From assembly GCA_023078555.1 (NCBI GenBank), contig JALAAN010000010.1, positions 1 to 64,000 on the forward strand: DNA of 64,000 nucleotides, read 5' to 3'. The translations under genes and the position numbers were made by a program. Of the stretch, positions 51,533 through 64,000 are shown in pieces (the stretch's first letter is position 1; every line of letters starts with the position of its first letter). Source of the DNA: Ulva prolifera (taxonomy: Eukaryota; Chlorophyta; Ulvophyceae; Ulvales; Ulvaceae). Under the pieces are notes generated by a model. That model was not told where the DNA came from. It made no database searches and saw only the letters and a program-made list of their open reading frames with translations.

Positions 51533-54500
51533 TTGTTGAAATGGCAGCGTGCTCCCATGCCACTCATGCAGAAATCTCGCGCCTCACAAAAACAGGTTCC
51601 CAACCTCACGTTAGGGGCTGAATCTTTGCACATGATGCTCTCTTTGTCAAAGGAATGTGGTCTAGAAATTTGGAGGCAATCAAGTGATAAGTCAGGGCTA
51701 GGGCTGCTATCAATGTTGAAATGGCAGCGTGCTCCCATGCCACTCATGCAAAAATCTCGCGCCTCACAAAAACATGTTCCCAACCTCATTTTTGTGGCTG
51801 AATCTTTGCACATGATGCTCTCTATGTCACAGGAATGTGGTCTAGAAGTTTGGAGGCAATCAAGTGACAAGTCAGGGCAAGGGCTGCTATCAATGTTGAA
51901 ATGGCAGCGCGCTCTCCCGCCACACATGCAGAAATCCCGCGCCTCACAAAAACATGTTCCCAACCTCACGTTAGGGGCTGAATCTTTGCACATGATGCTC
52001 TCTATGTCAAAGGAATGTGGTGTAGAAGTTTGGAGGCAATCAAGTGATAAGTCAGGGCTAGGGCTGCTATCAATGTTGAAATGGCAGCGCGCTCTCCCGC
52101 CACTCATGCAGAATTCCCGCGCCTCACAAAAACAGGTTCCCAACCTCACGTTAGGGGCTGAATCTTTGCACATGATGCTCTCTTTGTCAAAGGAATGTGG
52201 TCTAGAAGTTTGGAGGCAATCAAGTGATAAGTCAGGGCAAGGGTTGCTATCAATGTTGAAAAGGCAGCGCGCTCTCCCGCCCCTCATGCAGAAATCCCGC
52301 GCCTCACAAAAACAGGTTCCCAACCTCACGTTAGGGGCTGAATCTTTGCACACGATGCTCTCTATGTCAAAGGAATGTGGTCTAGAAGTTTGGAGGCAAT
52401 CAAGTGACAAGTCAGGGCAAGGGCTGCTATCAATGTTGAAATGGCAGCGCGCTCTCCCGCCACTCATGCAGAAATCCCGCGCTTCACAAAAACAGGTTCC
52501 CAACCTCACGTTAGGGGCTGAATCTTTGCACATGCTACTCTCTATGTCACAGGAATGTGGTCTAGAAGTTTGGAGGCAATCAAGTGATAAGTCAGGGCAA
52601 GGGCTCCTATCAATGTTGAAATGGCAGCGCGCTCTCCCGCCACTCATGCAGAAATCTCGCCCTCACAAAAACAGGTTCCCAACCTCACGTTAAGGGCTGA
52701 ATCTTTGCACATGATGCTCTCTATGTCAAAGGAATGTGGTCTAGAAGTTTGGAGGCAATCAAGTGATAAGTCAGGGCTAGGGCTGCCATCAATGTTGAAA
52801 TGGCAGCGTGCTCCCATGCCACTCATGCAGAAATCTCGCACCTCACAAAAACAGGTTCCCAACCTCACCTTAGGGGCTGAATCTTTGCACATGATGCTCT
52901 CTATGTCAAAGGAATGTGGTGTAGAAGTTTGGAGGCAATCAAGTGATAAGTCAGGGCTAGGGCTGCTATCAATGATGAAATGGCAGCGCGCTCTCCCGCC
53001 ACTCATGCAGAAATCCCGCGCCTCACAAAAACAGGTTCCGAACCTCACGTTAGGGGCTGAATCTTTGCACATGATGCTCTCTTTGTCAAAGGAATGTGGT
53101 CTAGAAATTTGGAGGCAATCAAGTGATAAGTCAGGGCTAGGGCTGCTATCAATGTTGAAATGGCAGCGTGCTCCCATGCCACTCATGCAAAAATCTCGCG
53201 CCTCACAAAAACATGTTCCCAACCTCATTTTTGAGGCTGAATCTTTGCACATGATGCTCTCTATGTCACAGGAATGTGGTCTAGAAGTTTGGAGGCAATC
53301 AAGTGACAAGTCAGGGCAAGGGCTGCTATCAATGTTGAAATGGCAGCGCGCTCTCCCGCCACACATGCAGAAATCCCGCGCCTCACAAAAACATGTTCCC
53401 AACCTCACGTTAGGGGCTGAATCTTTGCACATGATGCTCTCTATGTCAAAGGAATGTGGTCTAGAAGTTTGGAGGCAATCAAGTGATAAGTCAGGGCTAG
53501 GGCTGCCATCAATGTTGAAATGGCAGCGTGCTCCCATGCCACTCATGCAGAAATCCCGCGCCTCACAAAAACATGTTCACAACATCACGTTAGGGGCTGA
53601 ATCTTTGCACATGATGCTCTCTATGTCAAAGGAATGTGGTCTAGAAGTTTGGAGGCAATCAAGTGATAAGTCAGGGCTAGGGCTGCTATCAATGTTGAAA
53701 TGGCAGCGTGCTCCCATGCCCCTCATGCAGAAATCTCGCCCTCACAAAAACAGGTTCCCAACCTCACGTTCGGGGCTGAATCTTTGCACATGATGCTCTC
53801 TATGTCAAAGGAATGTGGTGTAGAAGTTTGGAGGCAATCAAGTGATAAGTCAGGGCTAGGGCTGCTATCAATGTTGAAATGGCAGCGTGCTCCCATGCCC
53901 CTCATGCAGGAATCCCGCGCCTCACAAAAACATGTTCCCAACCTCACGTTAGGGGCTGAATCTTTGCACATGATGCTCTCTATGTCAAAGGAATGTGGTG
54001 TAGAAGTTTGGAGGCCATCAAGTGACAAGTCAGGGCAAGGGCTGCTATCAATGTTGAAATGGCAGCGCGCTCTCCCGCCACTCATGCAGAAATCCCGCGC
54101 TTCACAAAAACAGGTTCCCAACCTCACGTTAGGGGCTGAATCTTTGCACATGATACTCTCTATGTCACAGGAATGTGGTCTAGAAGCTTGGAGGCAATCA
54201 AGTGATAAGTCAGGGCTAGGGCTGCTATCAATGTTGAAAAGGCAGCGCGCTCTCCCGCCCCTCATGCAGAAATCCCGCGCCTCACAAAAACAGGTTCCCA
54301 ACCTCACGTTAGGGGCTGAATCTTTGCACATGATACTCTCTATGTCACAGGAATGTGGTCTAGAAGTTTGGAGGCAATCAAGTGATAAGTCAGGGCTAGG
54401 GCTGCTATCAATGATGAAATGGCAGCGCGCTCTCCCGCCACTCATGCAGAAATCCCGCGCCTCACAAAAACAGGTTCCCAACCTCACGTTAGGGGCTGAA

Positions 54501-54949
54501 TCTTTGCACATGATGCTCTCTTTGTCAAAGGAATGTGGACTAGAAATTTGGAGGCAATCAAGTGATAAGTCAGGGCTAGGGCTGCTATCAATGTTGAAAT
54601 GGCAGCGCGCTCTCCCGCCACTCATGCAGAAATCCCGCGCTTCACAAAAACAGGTTCCCAACCTCACGTTAGGGGCTGAATCTTTGCACATGATACTCTC
54701 TATGTCACAGGAATGTGGTCTAGAAGTTTGGAGGCAATCAAGTGATAAGTCAGGGCAAGGGCTCCTATCAATGTTGAAATGGCAGCGCGCTCTCCCGCCA
54801 CTCATGCAGAAATCTCGCCCTCACAAAAACAGGTTCCCAACCTCACGTTAAGGGCTGAATCTTTGCACATGATGCTATCTATGTCAAATTAATGTGATGT
54901 GAGGGTTTGGAGGCAATCAAGTGATAACTCAGGGCTAGGGCTGCTTTAA
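51533..54949 (+). repeat. Irregular blocks of 7 and 12 monomers
   Basis: Starts with a hybrid monomer having an m1 front (GTGCTCCCATGCCACTC) and an m2 rear (TCTCGCGCCTCAC, then CTCTTTGTC). m1 at 52792 is unusual: the monomer before it starts as the usual boundary type but lacks the CAAATTAATG stop, so frames read through from 52621 to 53793. These look like junctions of unequal exchange. Confidence 0.75.
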
Positions 54950-57900
54950 ATGTTGAAATGGCAGCGTGCTCCCATGCCACTCATGCAGAAATCTCGCACC
55001 TCACAAAAACAGGTTCCCAACCTCACCTTAGGGGCTGAATCTTTGCACATGATGCTCTCTATGTCAAAGGAATGTGGTGTAGAAGTTTGGAGGCAATCAA
55101 GTGATAAGTCAGGGCTAGGGCTGCTATCAATGATGAAATGGCAGCGCGCTCTCCCGCCACTCATGCAGAAATCCCGCGCCTCACAAAAACAGGTTCCCAA
55201 CCTCACGTTAGGGGCTGAATCTTTGCACATGATGCTCTCTTTGTCAAAGGAATGTGGTCTAGAAATTTGGAGGCAATCAAGTGATAAGTCAGGGCTAGGG
55301 CTGCTATCAATGTTGAAATGGCAGCGTGCTCCCATGCCACTCATGCAAAAATCTCGCGCCTCACAAAAACATGTTCCCAACCTCATTTTTGAGGCTGAAT
55401 CTTTGCACATGATGCTCTCTATGTCACAGGAATGTGGTCTAGAAGTTTGGAGGCAATCAAGTGACAAGTCAGGGCAAGGGCTGCTATCAATGCTGAAATG
55501 GCAGCGCGCTCTCCCGCCACACATGCAGAAATCCCGCGCCTCACAAAAACATGTTCCCAACCTCACGTTAGGGGCTGAATCTTTGCACATGATGCTCTCT
55601 ATGTCAAAGGAATGTGGTCTAGAAGTTTGGAGGCAATCAAGTGATAAGTCAGGGCTAGGGCTGCCATCAATGTTGAAATGGCAGCGTGCTCCCATGCCAC
55701 TCATGCAGAAATCCCGCGCCTCACAAAAACATGTTCACAACATCACGTTAGGGGCTGAATCTTTGCACATGATGCTCTCTATGTCAAAGGAATGTGGTGT
55801 AGAAGTTTGGAGGCAATCAAGTGATAAGTCAGGGCTAGGGCTGCTATCAATGTTGAAATGGCAGCGCGCTCTCCCGCCACTCATGCAGAAATCCCGCGCC
55901 TCACAAAAACAGGTTCCCAACCTCACGTTAGGGGCTGAATCTTTGCACATGATGCTCTCTTTGTCAAAGGAATGTGGTCTAGAAGTTTGGAGGCAATCAA
56001 GTGATAAGTCAGGGCAAGGGTTGCTATCAATGTTGAAAAGGCAGCGCGCTCTCCCGCCCCTCATGCAGAAATCCCGCGCCTCACAAAAACAGGTTCCCAA
56101 CCTCACGTTAGGGGCTGAATCTTTGCACATGATGCTCTCTATGTCAAAGGAATGTGGTCTAGAAGTTTGGAGGCAATCAAGTGACAAGTCAGGGCAAGGG
56201 CTGCTATCAATGTTGAAATGGCAGCGCGCTCTCCCGCCACTCATGCAGAAATCCCGCGCTTCACAAAAACAGGTTCCCAACCTCACGTTAGGGGCTGAAT
56301 CTTTGCACATGATACTCTCTATGTCACAGGAATGTGGTCTAGAAGTTTGGAGGCAATCAAGTGATAAGTCAGGGCAAGGGCTCCTATCAATGTTGAAATG
56401 GCAGCGCGCTCTCCCGCCACTCATGCAGAAATCTCGCCCTCACAAAAACAGGTTCCCAACCTCACGTTAAGGGCTGAATCTTTGCACATGATGCTATCTA
56501 TGTCAAATTAATGTGATGTGAGGGTTTGGAGGCAATCAAGTGATAACTCAGGGCTAGGGCTGCTTTAATTGTTGAAATGGCAGCGTGCTCCCATGCCACT
56601 CATGCAGAAATCTCGCACCTCACAAAAACAGGTTCCCAACCTCACCTTAGGGGCTGAATCTTTGCACATGATGCTCTCTATGTCAAAGGAATGTGGTGTA
56701 GAAGTTTGGAGGCAATCAAGTGATAAGTCAGGGCTAGGGCTGCTATCAATGATGAAATGGCAGCGCGCTCTCCCGCCACTCATGCAGAAATCCCGCGCCT
56801 CACAAAAACAGGTTCCCAACCTCACGTTAGGGGCTGAATCTTTGCACATGATGCTCTCTTTGTCAAAGGAATGTGGTCTAGAAATTTGGAGGCAATCAAG
56901 TGATAAGTCAGGGCTAGGGCTGCTATCAATGTTGAAATGGCAGCGTGCTCCCATGCCACTCATGCAAAAATCTCGCGCCTCACAAAAACATGTTCCCAAC
57001 CTCATTTTTGAGGCTGAATCTTTGCACATGATGCTCTCTATGTCACAGGAATGTGGTCTAGAAGTTTGGAGGCAATCAAGTGACAACTCAGGGCAAGGGC
57101 TGCTATCAATGTTGAAATGGCAGCGCGCTCTCCCGCCACACATGCAGAAATCCCGCGCCTCACAAAAACATGTTCCCAACCTCACGTTAGGGGCTGAATC
57201 TTTGCACATGATGCTCTCTATGTCAAAGGAATGTGGTCTAGAAGTTTGGAGGCAATCAAGTGATAAGTCAGGGCTAGGGCTGCCATCAATGTTGAAATGG
57301 CAGCGTGCTCCCATGCCACTCATGCAGAAATCCCGCGCCTCACAAAAACATGTTCACAACATCACGTTAGGGGCTGAATCTTTGCACATGATGCTCTCTA
57401 TGTCAAAGGAATGTGGTCTAGAAGTTTGGAGGCAATCAAGTGATAAGTCAGGGCTAGGGCTGCTATCAATGTTGAAATGGCAGCGTGCTCCCATGCCCCT
57501 CATGCAGAAATCTCGCCCTCACAAAAACAGGTTCCCAACCTCACGTTCGGGGCTGAATCTTTGCACATGATGCTCTCTATGTCAAAGGAATGTGGTGTAG
57601 AAGTTTGGAGGCAATCAAGTGATAAGTCAGGGCTAGGGCTGCTATCAATGTTGAAATGGCAGCGTGCTCCCATGCCCCTCATGCAGAAATCCCGCGCCTC
57701 ACAAAAACATGTTCCCAACCTCACGTTAGGGGCTGAATCTTTGCACATGATGCTCTCTATGTCAAAGGAATGTGGTGTAGAAGTTTGGAGGCCATCAAGT
57801 GACAAGTCAGGGCAAGGGCTGCTATCAATGTTGAAATGGCAGCGCGCTCTCCCGCCACTCATGCAGAAATCCCGCGCTTCACAAAAACAGGTTCCCAACC

Positions 57901-58366
57901 TCACGTTAGGGGCTGAATCTTTGCACATGATACTCTCTATGTCACAGGAATGTGGTCTAGAAGTTTGGAGGCAATCAAGTGATAAGTCAGGGCTAGGGCT
58001 GCTATCAATGTTGAAATGGCAGCGTGCTCCCATGCCACTCATGCAAAAATCTCGCGCCTCACAAAAACATGTTCCCAACCTCATTTTTGAGGCTGAATCT
58101 TTGCACATGATGCTCTCTATGTCACAGGAATGTGGTGTAGAAGTTTGGAGGCAATCAAGTGATAAGTCAGGGCTAGGGCTGCTATCAATGATGAAATGGC
58201 AGCGCGCTCTCCCGCCACTCATGCAGAAATCTCGCCCTCACAAAAACAGGTTCCCAACCTCACGTTAAGGGCTGAATCTTTGCACATGATGCTATCTATG
58301 TCAAATTAATGTGATGTGAGGGTTTGGAGGCAATCAAGTGATAACTCAGGGCTAGGGCTGCTTTAA
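54950..58366 (+). repeat. 3,417-bp super-repeat (19 monomers), copy A
   Basis: Made of blocks with m1 at 54950 and 56569 (1,619 and 1,798 bp). Rare variants TCAATGCTGAAATGG (near 55490) and TGACAACTCA (57081) mark the family and recur in the next copies. Confidence 0.87.
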
Positions 58367-61300
58367 ATGTTGAAATGGCAGCGTGCTCCCATGCCACTCA
58401 TGCAGAAATCTCGCACCTCACAAAAACAGGTTCCCAACCTCACCTTAGGGGCTGAATCTTTGCACATGATGCTCTCTATGTCAAAGGAATGTGGTGTAGA
58501 AGTTTGGAGGCAATCAAGTGATAAGTCAGGGCTAGGGCTGCTATCAATGATGAAATGGCAGCGCGCTCTCCCGCCACTCATGCAGAAATCCCGCGCCTCA
58601 CAAAAACAGGTTCCCAACCTCACGTTAGGGGCTGAATCTTTGCACATGATGCTCTCTTTGTCAAAGGAATGTGGTCTAGAAATTTGGAGGCAATCAAGTG
58701 ATAAGTCAGGGCTAGGGCTGCTATCAATGTTGAAATGGCAGCGTGCTCCCATGCCACTCATGCAAAAATCTCGCGCCTCACAAAAACATGTTCCCAACCT
58801 CATTTTTGAGGCTGAATCTTTGCACATGATGCTCTCTATGTCACAGGAATGTGGTCTAGAAGTTTGGAGGCAATCAAGTGACAAGTCAGGGCAAGGGCTG
58901 CTATCAATGCTGAAATGGCAGCGCGCTCTCCCGCCACACATGCAGAAATCCCGCGCCTCACAAAAACATGTTCCCAACCTCACGTTAGGGGCTGAATCTT
59001 TGCACATGATGCTCTCTATGTCAAAGGAATGTGGTCTAGAAGTTTGGAGGCAATCAAGTGATAAGTCAGGGCTAGGGCTGCCATCAATGTTGAAATGGCA
59101 GCGTGCTCCCATGCCACTCATGCAGAAATCCCGCGCCTCACAAAAACATGTTCACAACATCACGTTAGGGGCTGAATCTTTGCACATGATGCTCTCTATG
59201 TCAAAGGAATGTGGTGTAGAAGTTTGGAGGCAATCAAGTGATAAGTCAGGGCTAGGGCTGCTATCAATGTTGAAATGGCAGCGCGCTCTCCCGCCACTCA
59301 TGCAGAAATCCCGCGCCTCACAAAAACAGGTTCCCAACCTCACGTTAGGGGCTGAATCTTTGCACATGATGCTCTCTTTGTCAAAGGAATGTGGTCTAGA
59401 AGTTTGGAGGCAATCAAGTGATAAGTCAGGGCAAGGGTTGCTATCAATGTTGAAAAGGCAGCGCGCTCTCCCGCCCCTCATGCAGAAATCCCGCGCCTCA
59501 CAAAAACAGGTTCCCAACCTCACGTTAGGGGCTGAATCTTTGCACATGATGCTCTCTATGTCAAAGGAATGTGGTCTAGAAGTTTGGAGGCAATCAAGTG
59601 ACAAGTCAGGGCAAGGGCTGCTATCAATGTTGAAATGGCAGCGCGCTCTCCCGCCACTCATGCAGAAATCCCGCGCTTCACAAAAACAGGTTCCCAACCT
59701 CACGTTAGGGGCTGAATCTTTGCACATGATACTCTCTATGTCACAGGAATGTGGTCTAGAAGTTTGGAGGCAATCAAGTGATAAGTCAGGGCAAGGGCTC
59801 CTATCAATGTTGAAATGGCAGCGCGCTCTCCCGCCACTCATGCAGAAATCTCGCCCTCACAAAAACAGGTTCCCAACCTCACGTTAAGGGCTGAATCTTT
59901 GCACATGATGCTATCTATGTCAAATTAATGTGATGTGAGGGTTTGGAGGCAATCAAGTGATAACTCAGGGCTAGGGCTGCTTTAATTGTTGAAATGGCAG
60001 CGTGCTCCCATGCCACTCATGCAGAAATCTCGCACCTCACAAAAACAGGTTCCCAACCTCACCTTAGGGGCTGAATCTTTGCACATGATGCTCTCTATGT
60101 CAAAGGAATGTGGTGTAGAAGTTTGGAGGCAATCAAGTGATAAGTCAGGGCTAGGGCTGCTATCAATGATGAAATGGCAGCGCGCTCTCCCGCCACTCAT
60201 GCAGAAATCCCGCGCCTCACAAAAACAGGTTCCCAACCTCACGTTAGGGGCTGAATCTTTGCACATGATGCTCTCTTTGTCAAAGGAATGTGGTCTAGAA
60301 ATTTGGAGGCAATCAAGTGATAAGTCAGGGCTAGGGCTGCTATCAATGTTGAAATGGCAGCGTGCTCCCATGCCACTCATGCAAAAATCTCGCGCCTCAC
60401 AAAAACATGTTCCCAACCTCATTTTTGAGGCTGAATCTTTGCACATGATGCTCTCTATGTCACAGGAATGTGGTCTAGAAGTTTGGAGGCAATCAAGTGA
60501 CAACTCAGGGCAAGGGCTGCTATCAATGTTGAAATGGCAGCGCGCTCTCCCGCCACACATGCAGAAATCCCGCGCCTCACAAAAACATGTTCCCAACCTC
60601 ACGTTAGGGGCTGAATCTTTGCACATGATGCTCTCTATGTCAAAGGAATGTGGTCTAGAAGTTTGGAGGCAATCAAGTGATAAGTCAGGGCTAGGGCTGC
60701 CATCAATGTTGAAATGGCAGCGTGCTCCCATGCCACTCATGCAGAAATCCCGCGCCTCACAAAAACATGTTCACAACATCACGTTAGGGGCTGAATCTTT
60801 GCACATGATGCTCTCTATGTCAAAGGAATGTGGTCTAGAAGTTTGGAGGCAATCAAGTGATAAGTCAGGGCTAGGGCTGCTATCAATGTTGAAATGGCAG
60901 CGTGCTCCCATGCCCCTCATGCAGAAATCTCGCCCTCACAAAAACAGGTTCCCAACCTCACGTTCGGGGCTGAATCTTTGCACATGATGCTCTCTATGTC
61001 AAAGGAATGTGGTGTAGAAGTTTGGAGGCAATCAAGTGATAAGTCAGGGCTAGGGCTGCTATCAATGTTGAAATGGCAGCGTGCTCCCATGCCCCTCATG
61101 CAGAAATCCCGCGCCTCACAAAAACATGTTCCCAACCTCACGTTAGGGGCTGAATCTTTGCACATGATGCTCTCTATGTCAAAGGAATGTGGTGTAGAAG
61201 TTTGGAGGCCATCAAGTGACAAGTCAGGGCAAGGGCTGCTATCAATGTTGAAATGGCAGCGCGCTCTCCCGCCACTCATGCAGAAATCCCGCGCTTCACA

Positions 61301-61604
61301 AAAACAGGTTCCCAACCTCACGTTAGGGGCTGAATCTTTGCACATGATACTCTCTATGTCACAGGAATGTGGTCTAGAAGTTTGGAGGCAATCAAGTGAT
61401 AAGTCAGGGCTAGGGCTGCTATCAATGTTGAAATGGCAGCGTGCTCCCATGCCACTCATGCAAAAATCTCGCGCCTCACAAAAACATGTTCCCAACCTCA
61501 TTTTTGAGGCTGAATCTTTGCACATGATGCTCTCTATGTCACAGGAATGTGGTGTAGAAGTTTGGAGGCAATCAAGTGATAAGTCAGGGCTAGGGCTGCT
61601 ATCA
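58367..61604 (+). repeat. 3,417-bp super-repeat, copy B
   Basis: Repeats copy A at +3,417 bp, with m1 at 58367 and 59986 and the rare TGACAACTCA at 60498. It passes into copy C inside an m2-type monomer at about 61605, where copy A instead has the boundary monomer. Confidence 0.85.
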
Positions 61605-64000
61605 ATGATGAAATGGCAGCGCGCTCTCCCGCCACTCATGCAGAAATCCCGCGCCTCACAAAAACAGGTTCCCAACCTCACGTTAGGGGCTGAATCTTTG
61701 CACATGATGCTCTCTTTGTCAAAGGAATGTGGTCTAGAAATTTGGAGGCAATCAAGTGATAAGTCAGGGCTAGGGCTGCTATCAATGTTGAAATGGCAGC
61801 GTGCTCCCATGCCACTCATGCAAAAATCTCGCGCCTCACAAAAACATGTTCCCAACCTCATTTTTGAGGCTGAATCTTTGCACATGATGCTCTCTATGTC
61901 ACAGGAATGTGGTCTAGAAGTTTGGAGGCAATCAAGTGACAAGTCAGGGCAAGGGCTGCTATCAATGCTGAAATGGCAGCGCGCTCTCCCGCCACACATG
62001 CAGAAATCCCGCGCCTCACAAAAACATGTTCCCAACCTCACGTTAGGGGCTGAATCTTTGCACATGATGCTCTCTATGTCAAAGGAATGTGGTCTAGAAG
62101 TTTGGAGGCAATCAAGTGATAAGTCAGGGCTAGGGCTGCCATCAATGTTGAAATGGCAGCGTGCTCCCATGCCACTCATGCAGAAATCCCGCGCCTCACA
62201 AAAACATGTTCACAACATCACGTTAGGGGCTGAATCTTTGCACATGATGCTCTCTATGTCAAAGGAATGTGGTCTAGAAGTTTGGAGGCAATCAAGTGAT
62301 AAGTCAGGGCTAGGGCTGCTATCAATGTTGAAATGGCAGCGCGCTCTCCCGCCACTCATGCAGAAATCCCGCGCCTCACAAAAACAGGTTCCCAACCTCA
62401 CGTTAGGGGCTGAATCTTTGCACATGATGCTCTCTTTGTCAAAGGAATGTGGTCTAGAAGTTTGGAGGCAATCAAGTGATAAGTCAGGGCAAGGGTTGCT
62501 ATCAATGTTGAAAAGGCAGCGCGCTCTCCCGCCCCTCATGCAGAAATCCCGCGCCTCACAAAAACAGGTTCCCAACCTCACGTTAGGGGCTGAATCTTTG
62601 CACATGATGCTCTCTATGTCAAAGGAATGTGGTCTAGAAGTTTGGAGGCAATCAAGTGACAAGTCAGGGCAAGGGCTGCTATCAATGTTGAAATGGCAGC
62701 GCGCTCTCCCGCCACTCATGCAGAAATCCCGCGCTTCACAAAAACAGGTTCCCAACCTCACGTTAGGGGCTGAATCTTTGCACATGATACTCTCTATGTC
62801 ACAGGAATGTGGTCTAGAAGTTTGGAGGCAATCAAGTGATAAGTCAGGGCAAGGGCTCCTATCAATGTTGAAATGGCAGCGCGCTCTCCCGCCACTCATG
62901 CAGAAATCTCGCCCTCACAAAAACAGGTTCCCAACCTCACGTTAAGGGCTGAATCTTTGCACATGATGCTATCTATGTCAAATTAATGTGATGTGAGGGT
63001 TTGGAGGCAATCAAGTGATAACTCAGGGCTAGGGCTGCTTTAATTGTTGAAATGGCAGCGTGCTCCCATGCCACTCATGCAGAAATCTCGCACCTCACAA
63101 AAACAGGTTCCCAACCTCACCTTAGGGGCTGAATCTTTGCACATGATGCTCTCTATGTCAAAGGAATGTGGTGTAGAAGTTTGGAGGCAATCAAGTGATA
63201 AGTCAGGGCTAGGGCTGCTATCAATGATGAAATGGCAGCGCGCTCTCCCGCCACTCATGCAGAAATCCCGCGCCTCACAAAAACAGGTTCCCAACCTCAC
63301 GTTAGGGGCTGAATCTTTGCACATGATGCTCTCTTTGTCAAAGGAATGTGGTCTAGAAATTTGGAGGCAATCAAGTGATAAGTCAGGGCTAGGGCTGCTA
63401 TCAATGTTGAAATGGCAGCGTGCTCCCATGCCACTCATGCAAAAATCTCGCGCCTCACAAAAACATGTTCCCAACCTCATTTTTGAGGCTGAATCTTTGC
63501 ACATGATGCTCTCTATGTCACAGGAATGTGGTCTAGAAGTTTGGAGGCAATCAAGTGACAACTCAGGGCAAGGGCTGCTATCAATGTTGAAATGGCAGCG
63601 CGCTCTCCCGCCACACATGCAGAAATCCCGCGCCTCACAAAAACATGTTCCCAACCTCACGTTAGGGGCTGAATCTTTGCACATGATGCTCTCTATGTCA
63701 AAGGAATGTGGTCTAGAAGTTTGGAGGCAATCAAGTGATAAGTCAGGGCTAGGGCTGCCATCAATGTTGAAATGGCAGCGTGCTCCCATGCCACTCATGC
63801 AGAAATCCCGCGCCTCACAAAAACATGTTCACAACATCACGTTAGGGGCTGAATCTTTGCACATGATGCTCTCTATGTCAAAGGAATGTGGTCTAGAAGT
63901 TTGGAGGCAATCAAGTGATAAGTCAGGGCTAGGGCTGCTATCAATGTTGAAATGGCAGCGTGCTCCCATGCCCCTCATGCAGAAATCTCGCCCTCACAAA
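61605..64000 (+). repeat. 3,417-bp super-repeat, copy C (start missing, runs off the window)
   Basis: Resumes at the m2 monomer and matches copy B at +3,058 bp (58547/61605, m1 59986/63044, TGACAACTCA 60498/63556). Two monomers of the full unit are therefore missing at the join. The fused frame across the B/C join gives the longest open frame in the window (60894-62945, 683 codons), which is repeat-derived. Confidence 0.82.

Larger units (their letters stand above)
16530..64000. repeat. 180-bp satellite array, right arm
   Basis: About 264 monomers continue the array in the same orientation to the end of the window, with the same 180/179-bp classes and the same two-state variant sites. I saw no other insertion and no inversion. 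Monomer order is not a simple repetition of one unit: it is a mosaic of higher-order blocks listed separately. Long open frames on both strands (252, 333, 506 and 683 codons) recur with the monomers. They break wherever a 179-bp monomer shifts the frame or where CAAATTAATG supplies a stop. Confidence 0.97.

Noticed and set aside
210-64000. Dozens of + and - strand open frames in the satellite (60-683 codons) as repeat-protein genes
   Set aside because: They exist on both strands at once, start and stop wherever a 179-bp or CAAATTAATG monomer lies, vary mostly at amino-acid-changing sites, and have no promoter or unique sequence around them.
1-64000. CRISPR array
   Set aside because: Repeats are contiguous 180- or 92-bp units with no short repeat/unique spacer alternation, and the context is eukaryotic.

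Overview
The window is eukaryotic repeat DNA and holds no gene I can support. About 54.7 kb is one tandem satellite array with a monomer of roughly 180 bp (about 300 copies). It is split once, at 7248-16526, by a 9,279-bp DNA transposon. A nucleosome-plus-linker-sized satellite in nested higher-order repeats, with a CACTA-type (En/Spm) element inside it, points to centromeric or pericentromeric heterochromatin. A land plant or green alga would fit, but the sequence does not fix the lineage.

Satellite (1-7247 and 16530-64000). Monomers are 180 bp, with a recurring 179-bp class. They differ at a limited set of positions, so they can be typed and ordered. A landmark type, called m1 here, starts at 210, 4701, 22786, 26019, 27637, 29432, 31409, 34642, 36260, 38055, 40032, 43086, 44704, 47758, 49196, 50275, 51174, 52792, 54950, 56569, 58367, 59986 and 63044. 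The array is built in layers: a 17-monomer core of about 3,054 bp; 25- and 26-monomer units of 4,491 and 4,672 bp; a 48-monomer, 8,623-bp super-repeat covering about 23.8-43.05 kb in 2.2 copies; a run of short blocks at 47.8-51.5 kb; and a 3,417-bp repeat from 54,950 to the window end. These layers and the hybrid monomers at block edges are what repeated unequal crossing-over leaves.

Transposon (7248-16526). It starts CACTAG and ends CTAGTG, has 20-bp terminal inverted repeats with one mismatch, and is flanked by a 3-bp ACT duplication. It lies inside one satellite monomer whose two halves join without loss when the element and one ACT are removed. I recognise no transposase, so I call it non-autonomous or decayed. 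It carries its own 92-bp minisatellite (11482-14389, about 31.6 copies), two palindromes with the same core, a strong hairpin near its right end, and a 21-bp inverted repeat bracketing 693 bp that ends at a run of 22 G.

Long open frames cross both repeat families on both strands, up to 683 codons. They follow from the repeat units lacking stop codons and are not annotated as genes. The window's biology is array turnover and transposon insertion, not a gene system.
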